Below, one piece after another: positions 22,284 to 30,695 of a DNA stretch of 31,113 nt. The position numbers were made by a program, and so were the translations under genes. The notes below the pieces were generated by a model that worked only from the letters and a program-made list of their open reading frames with translations, was not told the origin of the DNA and did not search any database. The DNA is taken from assembly GCA_041781135.1 (NCBI GenBank), contig JBHAZV010000025.1, forward strand, positions 1-31,113, given 5' to 3'. The DNA comes from JAUMXJ01 sp041781135. GTDB lineage: Bacteria > Bacillota > Clostridia > Peptostreptococcales > Acidaminobacteraceae. Each line of letters starts with the position of its first letter. Position 1 is the first letter of the stretch.

Positions 22284-23060
22284 ATGAAGCTTGGAATAAT
22301 TGGATTTGGTCAGATGGGGATGGCAGTGGCGCGCGGTTTAATAGAGAGCGGCGCTCTAAGACCTTCTGAAATCTATGCTTGTGGAAGGGATTTTGAAAAA
22401 CTCAGGAAGAATGCGGATAGGCTTGGGATAAACGCAGTGCAGAATGCGCTTGAGGCAGTGGGGAAGGCTGATGTTATACTGCTTAGTGTCAAGCCATATC
22501 AAGCCGCAGAGGTTTTGACCCCTTTGAAAAACGCTCTCCGCGGCAGGCTCATCGTATCCGTGCTGGCAGGCAAGTCCGAGTCTGAGCTTGGCGAGCATCT
22601 CGACAGCAGCACAGAGATAATATGCGCGCTTCCGAATACTCCGTGTGAGGTGGGCAAGGGAATATGGATCGTACGCCCGTCAGCAAGGCTGAGTTATGAG
22701 AATGAGAGCCGGTTTCGTGATCTTTTTGGGAAAATAGGGCATATTGAAATGCTTGAGGGCGCCGCGGCTGACGCAGCCGGCGCGATTGCCGGCTGTGGGC
22801 CTGCTTTTGCAGCCATGTTTTTAGAGGCTCTGGGAGATTCAGGTGTCCGCCATGGCCTGAGCCGCGCTCAATCGTATAGAATCGCGGCTGAAATGATGGG
22901 TGGTTTGGCTGAGCTTTATCTCAGGAGCGGGCAGCATCCTGCTGCGCTGAAGGATCAGGTGACATCGCCCGGCGGCACAACTATACGCGGTGTCCTTGCG
23001 CTTGAAAAACACGGCTTCCGCTGTGCCGTAGAAGAAGCTGTCAGCGCTGTTATCAGATAG
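22284..23060 (+). CDS. proC: Pyrroline-5-carboxylate reductase
   Basis: Last step of proline synthesis: NAD(P)H-dependent reduction of pyrroline-5-carboxylate. The N-terminal Rossmann motif is L-G-I-I-G-F-G-Q-M-G. The C-terminal signature region runs from A-L-K-D-Q-V-T-S-P-G-G-T-T-I-R-G onward, where the last Thr-rich stretch binds substrate. The start at 22284 is set by GGAGG at 22275-22279, which lies in the final codons of the decayed sensor gene; the 16-codon longer form has no site. Its length of 258 residues is normal. No separate promoter is obvious, so expression may depend on transcription entering through the pseudogene. Confidence 0.95.
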   Translation: MKLGIIGFGQMGMAVARGLIESGALRPSEIYACGRDFEKLRKNADRLGINAVQNALEAVGKADVILLSVKPYQAAEVLTPLKNALRGRLIVSVLAGKSESELGEHLDSSTEIICALPNTPCEVGKGIWIVRPSARLSYENESRFRDLFGKIGHIEMLEGAAADAAGAIAGCGPAFAAMFLEALGDSGVRHGLSRAQSYRIAAEMMGGLAELYLRSGQHPAALKDQVTSPGGTTIRGVLALEKHGFRCAVEEAVSAVIR

Positions 23061-23172
23061 CTTTATGCAAGGTGACTGTCAGCTTCGGCGTTTGCAGGCA
23101 CGCAAAAATATCCTGAGTGTGATATAATGATAGAAATAGATTAATGCTGATTCGGGGGAGGTTGATGAAATT

Positions 23173-23694
23173 ATGAAAAATTTTATTAGAAATTTGTTGA
23201 TGATGGCAGCGGTTTTAAGCTTTATATGCATGTCAGGCTGCGGAGACAGCAGCACAACTCAGGAAATCAGCACTGCAGAGGCTGGTACGGGTGTCAGTAC
23301 CAGTGCAGCGATTAATACGAGCACAGCGATTACAACGGCTGAGCAGATTGCAGCTGAGCCGATTATAAAGGAAAGACCTGATGAAGGCGATTTAATCAAA
23401 AGTGAGACTTTTTATGCCCAGCTGCCAAAAAACAGATATGGAGGTCACTCCGAAGAGGGTGACTACGCTGAAGGCAAGTTTATTATCTGGGTCAATAGAG
23501 TTAAACTTTCAGAATCAGGAGATATAATCGGGCGTGATAATATTGTAGTTCCATATATTGTCGGTGAAGGCAACGATGAAAATCTCAGCATGCTGTCCGG
23601 CGGCAATGATGGTGACAAGCCCTATGGTGACGATATATGGGTGATCACCACAAATGAAAAAGGTGAAATAGTGGATGCTGTTTTTTATAAATAG
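23173..23694 (+). CDS. Small secreted lipoprotein of unknown function
   Basis: A 173-residue protein with a lipoprotein signal peptide and lipobox F-I-C-M-S-G-C (Cys about 23). A Ser/Thr/Ala-rich tether follows (residues about 25-62), then a compact domain of about 110 residues rich in Asp, Gly and aromatic residues. That domain starts at D-E-G-D-L-I-K-S-E-T-F-Y. The start at 23173 is chosen because an ATG nine bases earlier meets a stop at once. GGGGGAGG lies about 11 bases upstream, rather far. A -10 box TATAAT is near 23120. I do not recognise the domain. It ends at a strong terminator shared with the convergent SLH gene. Confidence 0.75.
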   Translation: MKNFIRNLLMMAAVLSFICMSGCGDSSTTQEISTAEAGTGVSTSAAINTSTAITTAEQIAAEPIIKERPDEGDLIKSETFYAQLPKNRYGGHSEEGDYAEGKFIIWVNRVKLSESGDIIGRDNIVVPYIVGEGNDENLSMLSGGNDGDKPYGDDIWVITTNEKGEIVDAVFYK

Positions 23695-23723
23695 CACCCG
23701 GCTTTCTGTAAATACTTGTAAAG

Positions 23724-23760
23724 CAAAGAGCCAAGGCTTTATGCCCTGGCTCTTTGTTTT
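23724..23760 (+). terminator. Intrinsic terminator after the lipoprotein gene
   Basis: Perfect 10-bp arms CAAAGAGCCA (23724-23733) and TGGCTCTTTG (23747-23756), with extra GG/CC pairs in the loop, followed by TTTT. It sits between convergent genes and may act weakly in the other direction too. Confidence 0.9.
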
Positions 23761-23792
23761 TCTGTTATCGCAAATTACTGCTGGCTGCTGTT

Positions 23793-25970
23793 TTATGGTG
23801 TTGTGTCAGTTTGCGGTTCGTTGCCTGTAAAGCTTCCTGATCCTGTGATCTCTGCACCATTGCTTGTGATAATCACACCATTATTGGTTATACTGCCGTC
23901 GTTGGCGATTGAGGCTGCTAAGATCAGAGTTCCGCTGTTAATTAGGCTGCTGTCCTGACAAACCGATACTATTGATCCCTGACCTATAGTCACTTTAACA
24001 CCTGAAGGTATTACAAGGGCATTTTCCGCCTGAATGTCGATATCCAGTATTTTTGTGATTGTGAGATCAGAGCTAAGTGTGACTGGGCTTGTGCCGTTCA
24101 GATATATGAAGTCACAGTTTGCGTTGTTGTTTGCCGCTAAAAGACCTGTAAGATCCTGGACGCTATATACTATGAATACGTCTTCGCCTGCAAAATTTTC
24201 AGAGAGCATTAGATTTCCGCTTTCATAAAAAATTCTGGCTTTGCCGCCGGGTACATCAGCAGTGATGCTGCCTTTTGAAGCGTCCAGCTTGCCGCCGCAT
24301 ATGTTGATCTCTGAGCGGTAGTGATACCAGCCATTGGCTCCGTGAGCGCCCTGGAGGGTGTTTGCTTTGAGTGAGGCGCCTGCCTCAAGCGTCAGGCTGC
24401 CTCCGGATTGCAGGTTAAACGCATTTTTTATAAAGCCTTCCGGGCCCTGGCCTGAGCCTGGATTGTAAGCTGCGACATAGAGTGTCTTGCCTGCGGCAAC
24501 AACTATAGGCTTGGTGACATTCAATTCAGCAGATGTGTTTGCGCCGGCAAGTGTAATATTCTCTGTGATGCGGATAGACTGCACGCCGGAGTTGTTCAGA
24601 GCGGCGCGGAACGCAGCTTCGGTCGCAACGCTCAGCTCTGTTTCGTCAGATGTCGTTCCACCGCTGGTATTGCCAGAGCCGTTTGTATTGCCGGTACTGC
24701 CGCCGGAAGCTGTGTCCTGAGTCACGAGTGTGCCTGCGGTGTTGACGGCAGCGCTGCCGCCGCTGATATTTGCGTGTGCTACTGTGCCGCTGCCGCCGAT
24801 GGTTATGTTGTCAGCCGCCGAGTCAACCTTTGAGACCTTTGCGCCTGCTCCGACTGTCAGCTCAGCGCCTGCAGCAGCCTCGTCTATAACAGCGACAGAG
24901 ACATTGCTGCTGCCTTTTATTGTGACATCAGCATTTTTTGCCGAGACAGCAAGCCCTGTGACCTTTGCGTTATTGAGTGTTACCTGTGTGTGTGTAGTGA
25001 TTTCGATTTGATTGAAGCTGCCTTCGAGAGTGATATCATCCCTGCCGTCAGCGACATAGACAACATCGATATTGCAGCCTTCTTCGGTGCGTACTCGCAC
25101 ACCGCCGTCTCCGGTTTTTCCGACGATGATGCTGCCTACCTTTGAGCGGTTGATTATATGGATTGAATTTTCGCCGCCGCCTCTAACTACAAGACGTCCC
25201 TTTATAAACACGTCATCCAGTGTCACATCGCCATTGCCGACACCTTCGCCGATAATTACGTCACCGCTGACAGTCAGACCTTTCAGTGTTACATCGGGAG
25301 TGTTGATCATGACATTGCCGTTTATGTTTTCTGTGTAAATACCAGCCCTGTGTATATAGTTAGAGAGCATATTATAAAAAATCTGCGCAAATTGCTCGCG
25401 TGTCACAGGCGCTGTCGGCATCAGCATGCCGTTTGTTCCTTCTATATAGCCGGCCTTTACCAGCGCTGCAACAGAACCTCGCGCATAGTCTGCGATGCTG
25501 CTCTGATCTGCAAAGCCTGTCAGCACGGATGATTCGCCGTCAGCAAGCTTAAATGCGCGAGCCATTACCGTAAAGGCCTCCTGACGCGTAATCTCTGCAT
25601 CAGGTTTCATCGTGTTGTCCGAGCCTCCCATGAAGGTTCCCATCTGTACGGCCTTTGCAATATCCGCATAGTACCACGCAGACTTTGAAACATCTGCGAA
25701 GCGGCTGATATCCGCCGCTGTCTGTGCGCCGAATGCGCGGTTTATCACAGCTGCCATCTGCGCGCGGGTCAGCACCTCTTTTGGCATCAGCCTGCCGTCG
25801 CTGCCCTGGAGCAGACCATTTTCCACAGCAGCCCTCAGCGCTGCATAGGACCAGTAGTTTTTATCAGGCATATCTGAAAAGCTGCCTGTTTCCGCCGCCG
25901 ATGCAATACCCGGAAATAGACTGAGTATCAAGCTAAGGCAAAGCAGAATGCTGAGAAATTTCTTGTTCAT
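23793..25970 (-). CDS. S-layer-homology surface protein with beta-helix-like body
   Basis: A 725-residue secreted wall protein. Signal peptide residues 1-25 end near A-S-A-A. Three SLH modules follow (about 29-82, 88-140 and 148-205; for example F-S-D-M-P-D-K-N-Y-W and F-A-D-V-S-K-S-A-W), which bind pyruvylated wall polymer. Residues about 210-415 are short repeated strands rich in Val, Ile, Asn and Gly (D-V-T-L-K-G-L-T-V-S-G-D-V), pointing to a right-handed beta-helix. A Gly/Ser/Thr/Asn linker (about 418-445) leads to a second strand-rich domain with a similar habit. There is no LPxTG motif, so anchoring is by SLH. AAGGGGTG precedes the ATG. The ligand or role is unknown; adhesion or glycan binding is possible. 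Confidence 0.9.
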   Translation of the reverse strand: MNKKFLSILLCLSLILSLFPGIASAAETGSFSDMPDKNYWSYAALRAAVENGLLQGSDGRLMPKEVLTRAQMAAVINRAFGAQTAADISRFADVSKSAWYYADIAKAVQMGTFMGGSDNTMKPDAEITRQEAFTVMARAFKLADGESSVLTGFADQSSIADYARGSVAALVKAGYIEGTNGMLMPTAPVTREQFAQIFYNMLSNYIHRAGIYTENINGNVMINTPDVTLKGLTVSGDVIIGEGVGNGDVTLDDVFIKGRLVVRGGGENSIHIINRSKVGSIIVGKTGDGGVRVRTEEGCNIDVVYVADGRDDITLEGSFNQIEITTHTQVTLNNAKVTGLAVSAKNADVTIKGSSNVSVAVIDEAAAGAELTVGAGAKVSKVDSAADNITIGGSGTVAHANISGGSAAVNTAGTLVTQDTASGGSTGNTNGSGNTSGGTTSDETELSVATEAAFRAALNNSGVQSIRITENITLAGANTSAELNVTKPIVVAAGKTLYVAAYNPGSGQGPEGFIKNAFNLQSGGSLTLEAGASLKANTLQGAHGANGWYHYRSEINICGGKLDASKGSITADVPGGKARIFYESGNLMLSENFAGEDVFIVYSVQDLTGLLAANNNANCDFIYLNGTSPVTLSSDLTITKILDIDIQAENALVIPSGVKVTIGQGSIVSVCQDSSLINSGTLILAASIANDGSITNNGVIITSNGAEITGSGSFTGNEPQTDTTP

Positions 25971-26012
25971 ATCGCGTCACCCCTTTTTTATTATGGATTA
26001 AGTTATGATAAC

Positions 26013-26043
26013 AAAAAGCGCCCTGCAAAAGGTGTGCAGGGTG
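26013..26043 (-). terminator. Intrinsic terminator of the kinase-LRR operon
   Basis: On the minus strand, arms CCCTGCA (26041-26035) and TGCAGGG (26027-26021) are followed by CGC and a T-run (A-run at 26013-26017). It separates the operon from the SLH gene, whose promoter must lie within the next 45 bp. Confidence 0.85.
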
Positions 26044-26068
26044 CATTCCTGAGGGGAGTTTTTATAAT

Positions 26069-27793
26069 TTATTCATATTGGATGTTAAATTTGATTTTTA
26101 AACCCTCAATTAAATGCTTCATGTCCTGGCTTAGCGTCACTTTTTCCAGCTCAGGCAGCTCAAGCAGTATCGACAGGCTATCCACGCCGAGTCCGCTCAG
26201 CCGCAGCTCGCGGATCGCAGGATGTGCTGCCAGCTCTGTCAGATCGGTCACGGCGGTGTTGTTTATTTCCAGCACCTCCAGATCCTTTATTTCTGCAAGG
26301 AAATCCAGATCTCTAATATTAGTCCAGCCGAGCTTCAGCTCCATTACGCTCTTTCCGGCCAGGTACTGGTAGCTCCTTGTCTTGTTGGCGATGTCCAGAA
26401 ACATGAAATCCCCCAGCTCTGCTATGACCTTCGGGTCATAGCAGTTTACGCTGCACAGATCGAGGTAGCGTAGTCTTGGACAGGTTTTTAGAGGTGAGAT
26501 GTCCTTGACGGGATTGTCGTTCAGCCCGACAGATACCAGATTTTCGAGTGCTCCAAGAGGTGTGATATCTGAAATGTTGTTGTGCTTTAGCTCCACCTTT
26601 TCAAGTGCTTTGAGCCTTGAAAGGGGTGATGCATCGCTGATTTTCTCTGCAGCGATGCAGATAGTCTTCAGATTTGGCAGGTGCTCCGTATCGGACAGTG
26701 TCTGGACAGAGCCTCTTCCTGGTCTTCCGCCTGAATACCAGTCTGAGACGGCGGAGTAAAACTCATCCGCTGAACTCAGCGCCCTGTCTGCTACTATATA
26801 TATTTCCGTGACGGATAAAAGCTCGTGCTCATAGAGCGGTTCGCCTGCGTCCTTTTTCAGAACTGTGCGGACCGCCTGCTCCACAAGCGGCTCTGAAAAT
26901 GTGATATCTGCCGGTATGCCCTTTGCGGTCTGAATATTTTGTCCGTTTAGCGCCAGTATAGCCAGTACAAATATGAGCGCTGCCGCAATGAAGCTGCCAA
27001 TATGTCGGCGCCTTTTGATCTGTGCAGGCTGAGAGCGCTGAATAGCCCGCATGACGTCGCCGGCGTTTTTATATCTGTTGCACGGGTCAAACGCCGCACA
27101 TTTTGCTGCTATATGATCCAGATGTGAATTTCCAAGTGTTTCGAGGCTGACGTTTCCTGTCAGAAGCCAGCAAAGCAATACTCCCAGCGAATAAATATCG
27201 GAGCGGCAGTCTGTTTGGGAGAAGCCGTACTGCTCCGGCGGCGCAAAGGCCTGTGTGCCAAACGCCACAGTGTCGCCTCTGGCGCTTTTGTTGAATACGC
27301 GTGAGATGCCAAAGTCGATAAGACTGATTTTTCCGTCATCGGATATGATGACGTTTTGGGGCTTGATGTCACGATGTATGATGGGAGGCGTCTGGTTGTG
27401 CAGATAGGAGAGCACACCGCAGAGCTGTGCGCAAATCGAGCGCGCAACATCCTTCGCTGCAGGTACAGGCAGCTTGTCGAGAGGTTTGCCTTCGACGTAC
27501 TGGCGCAGTATGCAGCGCATTTTGTCTGTATTATATTCACAGATAAACCTCGGCAGCGCCGGATGTGACAGTCCGCGTATAGCTTCCGGCTCTGCTTCTG
27601 AGAACAGGGGATGCCCGGCATGATAGCATTTGGCGACGCAGAGCGCATCGCCGGTTCGGCTTTTTACAAGCAGAGTTTCGTGATCGTCGCCGCTGGAAAG
27701 GCATTCCAGCAGCTCGTATTTGTCGAGCAGCTCCTGAGGGAATCGCGATTCGTCGAGAGCGGCGCGAATTTCATTATAAAAATCAATTTCCAT
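26069..27793 (-). CDS. Membrane Ser/Thr protein kinase with extracellular leucine-rich repeats
   Basis: Single-pass receptor-like kinase of 574 residues. The cytoplasmic kinase domain (about 25-255) has the ATP lysine in C-V-A-K-C-Y (Lys55), the catalytic loop H-R-D-I-K-P-Q-N (from 140), D-F-G (160-162) and A-P-P-E-Q (184-188). The glycine-rich loop is weak (S-S-G-D-D-H-E). A basic stop-transfer R-R-R precedes the membrane helix (264-284). The outside part ends in about 200 residues of internalin-like leucine-rich repeats (D-I-T-P-L-G-A-L-E-N-L, D-I-S-P-L-K-T-C-P-R-L, D-L-T-E-L-A). It has no PASTA repeats. The start at 27793 follows GGAGG; the GTG at 27805 would abut that site. It overlaps the HTH gene by 11 bp. 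Confidence 0.9.
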   Translation of the reverse strand: MEIDFYNEIRAALDESRFPQELLDKYELLECLSSGDDHETLLVKSRTGDALCVAKCYHAGHPLFSEAEPEAIRGLSHPALPRFICEYNTDKMRCILRQYVEGKPLDKLPVPAAKDVARSICAQLCGVLSYLHNQTPPIIHRDIKPQNVIISDDGKISLIDFGISRVFNKSARGDTVAFGTQAFAPPEQYGFSQTDCRSDIYSLGVLLCWLLTGNVSLETLGNSHLDHIAAKCAAFDPCNRYKNAGDVMRAIQRSQPAQIKRRRHIGSFIAAALIFVLAILALNGQNIQTAKGIPADITFSEPLVEQAVRTVLKKDAGEPLYEHELLSVTEIYIVADRALSSADEFYSAVSDWYSGGRPGRGSVQTLSDTEHLPNLKTICIAAEKISDASPLSRLKALEKVELKHNNISDITPLGALENLVSVGLNDNPVKDISPLKTCPRLRYLDLCSVNCYDPKVIAELGDFMFLDIANKTRSYQYLAGKSVMELKLGWTNIRDLDFLAEIKDLEVLEINNTAVTDLTELAAHPAIRELRLSGLGVDSLSILLELPELEKVTLSQDMKHLIEGLKIKFNIQYE

Positions 27794-28241
27794 ATTTGAC
27801 GTCACCTCCGAGCAGCGTCAAATTGAAATTGTTCAGAGTGTCCTGCGTCTCGAAAAGGTTTTTTCCGTGTGCGAGGCAGTAGATGATGATAGCGTCTCTT
27901 TTGATTTTTGGATAGAGCAGGCTTTTGTCGGCAACACGAAGCAGGTGCTGTGTTTCCTCGACGTTCAGTCCGAATCCGAAGGCGAGCTGCAGCACCTTGT
28001 CTCTTGAAGGCTTTCTGGTTCCGTTAAACAGCTGATGTCCGTAGGTTCGCTCGATCTGTGAAAGAATCACGATGCGCTCAGGCACAAGCTCGCGCTCCCT
28101 GCACAGCTGTGTGATATAGTCAGAAAAAGCTGTTGATTTTATAAAGCTTTCGTTTTTTTGAAAAAATACAGGAAGGTCGTGTGTCTTGAATAAACGGCTC
28201 ATCAGTTTGCTGGTTCGTATCTGCTCAGAAAAAAATGACAT
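27783..28241 (-). CDS. Helix-turn-helix protein co-transcribed with the kinase
   Basis: A 152-residue all-helical protein. The centre resembles a diverged XRE-type HTH: S-Q-I-E-R-T-Y-G-H-Q-L-F-N-G-T-R-K-P-S-R-D-K-V-L-Q-L-A, with the recognition helix starting near Y-G-H-Q-L-F. It is flanked by an N-terminal helical part and a C-terminal R-D-A-I-I-I-Y-C-L-A-H-G segment. I recall similar proteins beside kinase genes in Clostridia but cannot name a characterised member. It is first in the operon, overlaps the kinase start, and its promoter carries two palindromes. The simplest reading is a regulator or substrate of the kinase; this is inference. Confidence 0.75.
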   Translation of the reverse strand: MSFFSEQIRTSKLMSRLFKTHDLPVFFQKNESFIKSTAFSDYITQLCRERELVPERIVILSQIERTYGHQLFNGTRKPSRDKVLQLAFGFGLNVEETQHLLRVADKSLLYPKIKRDAIIIYCLAHGKNLFETQDTLNNFNLTLLGGDVKYGN

Positions 28242-28274
28242 AGCTCATGCCCACCTCTTTGTTTCTATAGAATT

Positions 28275-28320
28275 ATTATATTCTGAGTTCTTAAAAAGAA
28301 CAAGTGTGCAATCTGCACAC
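28275..28320 (-). promoter_or_regulatory. Promoter of the HTH-kinase operon with two palindromes
   Basis: On the minus strand TTGTTC (28303-28298), a 17-bp spacer and TATAAT (28280-28275), with the transcript starting near 28268. A perfect 6-3-6 inverted repeat GTTCTT/AAGAAC (28287-28301) overlaps the -35 box. A perfect 7-3-7 repeat GTGTGCA/TGCACAC (28304-28320) lies just upstream of it. Either could bind the HTH protein. Confidence 0.75.
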
Positions 28321-28387
28321 GTGCGCGCGTCGCTTGTGCTGTCGGGCTGGATGTCCCCGTCCTCCGTCTGCCGTGCAGTCACATATA

Positions 28388-28576
28388 ACTGAGCAATTTA
28401 TCACTTTGATAAATGCCGATATGACTATTATTGACATGAACGACGCCATGAAGAGGCTGCTGAATGTCCGGGACTCCAGCGAGGTCGTCGATGTGCCGTA
28501 TTGGGATCTGCCGATTTGGGAATATTCTCCTGAGATTCAAAACACCATTAGGTTTCTCCGGTTGCAAATCCCGTAG
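28388..28576 (+). pseudogene. PAS-domain fragment
   Basis: About 62 codons read as the front of a PAS sensor domain (L-I-N-A-D-M-T-I-I-D-M-N-D-A-M-K-R-L-L, then P-Y-W-D-L-P-I-W-E-Y-S-P-E). There is no start with a ribosome site and the frame ends just after I-R-F-L. The upstream sequence in the same frame is not PAS-like. It is probably a remnant of a sensor kinase or diguanylate cyclase gene. The rest of the 28577-28800 stretch shows nothing I can assign. Confidence 0.55.
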
Positions 28577-28800
28577 GAATTGCCGAGCGCGATTTTATTG
28601 CGCTGCGCTCTGCTTCTGTTGTGTTGTAGCCATTAAACATTGTGTGTTCTTAAGTAAAGTATCGGTGCATTATCGGTATTTGCTCCGTTTCCAAGAGCCT
28701 TGGCGCCTATTGAGATATTTGGTGTTCCTCCAGTGAGCAAGTCTAGAGGCAAACGCCTGATAAGTCAATGTTTTTAACATTAGAGTTTGATTAATTCAAC

Positions 28801-28845
28801 AAAAAACAGCTCTAATCCGCCATTTTGCAGATGGTTAGAGCGTTT
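28801..28845 (-). terminator. Intrinsic terminator downstream of the DUF2871-fusion gene
   Basis: Arms GCTCTAA (28809-28815) and TTAGAGC (28835-28841), with further CCA/TGG pairing inside. On the minus strand a run of six T residues follows (A-run 28801-28806); on the plus strand GTTTTG follows. It is probably bidirectional. Confidence 0.75.
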
Positions 28846-28910
28846 TGACAAATCGAATTTTAATCCGATTTTAATTTATGTGCCTTATGCTTTCTTATGC
28901 CTTTTATGAT

Positions 28911-30074
28911 CTATGCCTGTGTGCGTGTTTTTTGATCGACTGCTCGGAACAGGCTTACAACGAGCCATACCAGCCCTGTCGCAAGCGTTATGTGTCCGAG
29001 TCCCGATATTCCTTCAAGCGCCGGCATACTGACGGTTTTGGCGCCTTCGCCTACGATCTCGTAAATGCCTGTTACCGCCATGCTCACTACAGAGAGGGTA
29101 AGGCCTGCCATATATGTATATAGCGGTTTTTTGAGCCTTCTTACGCTGTCTGGGCTGTGTTCTTTATCTTGACATGCGTATATGACCAGCAGTGCGATAA
29201 ATCCCAGTGTCAGTGTATGCACATGGAGCTTGCCCAGATGCGTCACACCCTCAAAGCCGTAGAATTTTGTGAATTCCCTATAGAAGACACCGCCTAACAA
29301 GCCCATTATCAGATTTGCGAAAGCAATACCGAGTATGCTGCGACTGCTGAATTTGTTGATGTAGAACCGATACCCGAATATGACGATCATCAAGTAGGCG
29401 ACGGTTTTGGGCATCATGAGCGCGCCGACTATCGGAAATGTGCCGCTCCAAAGTACTACCGGTATATAGAAAGCGAAGCTTAGGAAAATCATCAGGCTCA
29501 TATATCTCAGGCCGGGTTTTTGTCTGTGCAGGTATGTCCAGTAAATTAAGAGCGCGCCAAGCGCCGCAAACGGGATATTTCTGTAGATCCCAAAGAGGTA
29601 GCTGCCTTCTGCGGCGCCCCAGCCGTTTTGCGGCATCAGCACCAATGCGATTCTCAGAAGCGCAAGCAAGTAAATGGCGGAGGCTTTTTTCGGATCTCTG
29701 TCGCCGCTCTGCTGGCGGTAATATTGATAAAAAAGCACATAAAATACTGTCATTGTGATGCTTGTGACAAACTGCCCCCACGATAGCGCAGCGGCGTGGG
29801 CAGTAAATCCGCCGGGACTGAGATGTGACACTATTCTTGGAACGAGGTGGAAGGCGTCGCCGGCGCCCAGCAGGATCGCCATTATTCCGAACATTTTAGC
29901 GCCACGTGTTTTTTCCAGCAGCAGCCTTGCTCCAAGTGCCACGACCAAGCAGAGGTACGTTGCATCGAAAAGACTTTCTATCAGCGCCATTATTTGTGAC
30001 ATTGTTTGTGCCGTTGTTTGTGCCGTTGTTTGTGTCGTCATTCGCGCCATCATTCGCGCTATTATTTGTGCCAT
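28911..30074 (-). CDS. Polytopic membrane protein: unassigned N-terminal module fused to a DUF2871 module
   Basis: A 387-residue protein with about ten to twelve hydrophobic segments. Residues about 36-240 form a multi-helix membrane part I cannot name. Residues about 246-387 match the DUF2871 pattern: G-L-L-G-G-V-F-Y-R-E-F-T-K, then T-H-L-G-K-L-H-V-H-T-L-T-L-G. Its His residues could bind metal or haem. The first 32 residues are built from eight 4-residue steps (M-A-Q-I, I-A-R-M, T-A-Q-T and similar) encoded by a 12-bp tandem repeat. The start is firm: AAGGAG lies 7 bases upstream, and the ATG overlaps the TetR stop (TAATG). It is likely controlled by that TetR protein. The function is unknown; transport or haem/copper-related roles are guesses. 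Confidence 0.8.
   Translation of the reverse strand: MAQIIARMMARMTTQTTAQTTAQTMSQIMALIESLFDATYLCLVVALGARLLLEKTRGAKMFGIMAILLGAGDAFHLVPRIVSHLSPGGFTAHAAALSWGQFVTSITMTVFYVLFYQYYRQQSGDRDPKKASAIYLLALLRIALVLMPQNGWGAAEGSYLFGIYRNIPFAALGALLIYWTYLHRQKPGLRYMSLMIFLSFAFYIPVVLWSGTFPIVGALMMPKTVAYLMIVIFGYRFYINKFSSRSILGIAFANLIMGLLGGVFYREFTKFYGFEGVTHLGKLHVHTLTLGFIALLVIYACQDKEHSPDSVRRLKKPLYTYMAGLTLSVVSMAVTGIYEIVGEGAKTVSMPALEGISGLGHITLATGLVWLVVSLFRAVDQKTRTQA
29979..30074 (-). repeat. Eight tandem 12-bp repeats forming the N-terminus of the DUF2871-fusion protein
   Basis: On the minus strand the units begin ATGGCACAAATA and run in frame without gaps from 30074 to 29979. Three central units are nearly identical (ACGRCACAAACA). 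Because 12 is a multiple of three, gain or loss of units keeps the frame. Confidence 0.9.
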
Positions 30075-30646
30075 TACTTAACTCCTTTTTCGATCCAGAT
30101 TATATGTTTGTTGTATTTCTCTAAAAATTCTTTTTTTGTGAGATTTTCGGTAAAAATCCGTTTTACAAGCCCATGAACCACAGATTTCAAAAAATGTATT
30201 TTTTCTGCGTCTATCCCGTGCGCGCCCTCTATTTGACGAAAGTGGTCGATGTGAGTTTTGTGCGAAGCGTACCAGTTTTTGTTGAGATCGTCGGTCCAAT
30301 AAAGGTAACGATGCTTGTAAATAGGGTAGGAGCCGGTATCAAAGATGTTGTTTGCCACCTGCTTGCCGTACGCCGCAAGAGCCTTATTCAGCTCGTGCTT
30401 GCTGTCGGCATAGATTTTGGCAAAAAGCTGGTGAATATCGATAGTTTCTTTGTCGAGAATCGTGAAATAACTGTCCTGGAGATTTTCGAAGTACTGATAA
30501 AAACTGCCGCGGGCTATGCCGAGTTTTTCGACGATTGTAGCGATTTTGACCTCGTTGAATGGCTTTTTGCTAAATTCGTCTTTTAACACGGCAAAAATTT
30601 TTTCTTTTTTGGCTTCCGGCAGATTGATAAATGTTTCCTTTGGCAT
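30074..30646 (-). CDS. TetR-family transcriptional regulator
   Basis: A 190-residue repressor. The N-terminal HTH spans residues about 12-58, with the family signature F-N-E-V-K-I-A-T-I-V-E-K-L-G-I-A-R-G-S-F-Y-Q-Y-F. The rest is the helical ligand-binding and dimer domain, with no recognised ligand. AGGAAGG precedes the ATG. The stop overlaps the membrane-protein ATG. The promoter carries two matching palindromes that overlap the polymerase site, so autorepression of the two-gene operon is very likely. Confidence 0.92.
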   Translation of the reverse strand: MPKETFINLPEAKKEKIFAVLKDEFSKKPFNEVKIATIVEKLGIARGSFYQYFENLQDSYFTILDKETIDIHQLFAKIYADSKHELNKALAAYGKQVANNIFDTGSYPIYKHRYLYWTDDLNKNWYASHKTHIDHFRQIEGAHGIDAEKIHFLKSVVHGLVKRIFTENLTKKEFLEKYNKHIIWIEKGVK

Positions 30647-30695
30647 ATTCCTTCCTGTTTGCGTGATTTTGGGGTGCTACATCGCGAGAGTGGGA

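Noticed and set aside
23793..25970. Sortase-anchored surface protein
   Set aside because: The C-terminus has no LPxTG, hydrophobic segment or basic tail; three SLH modules explain anchoring.
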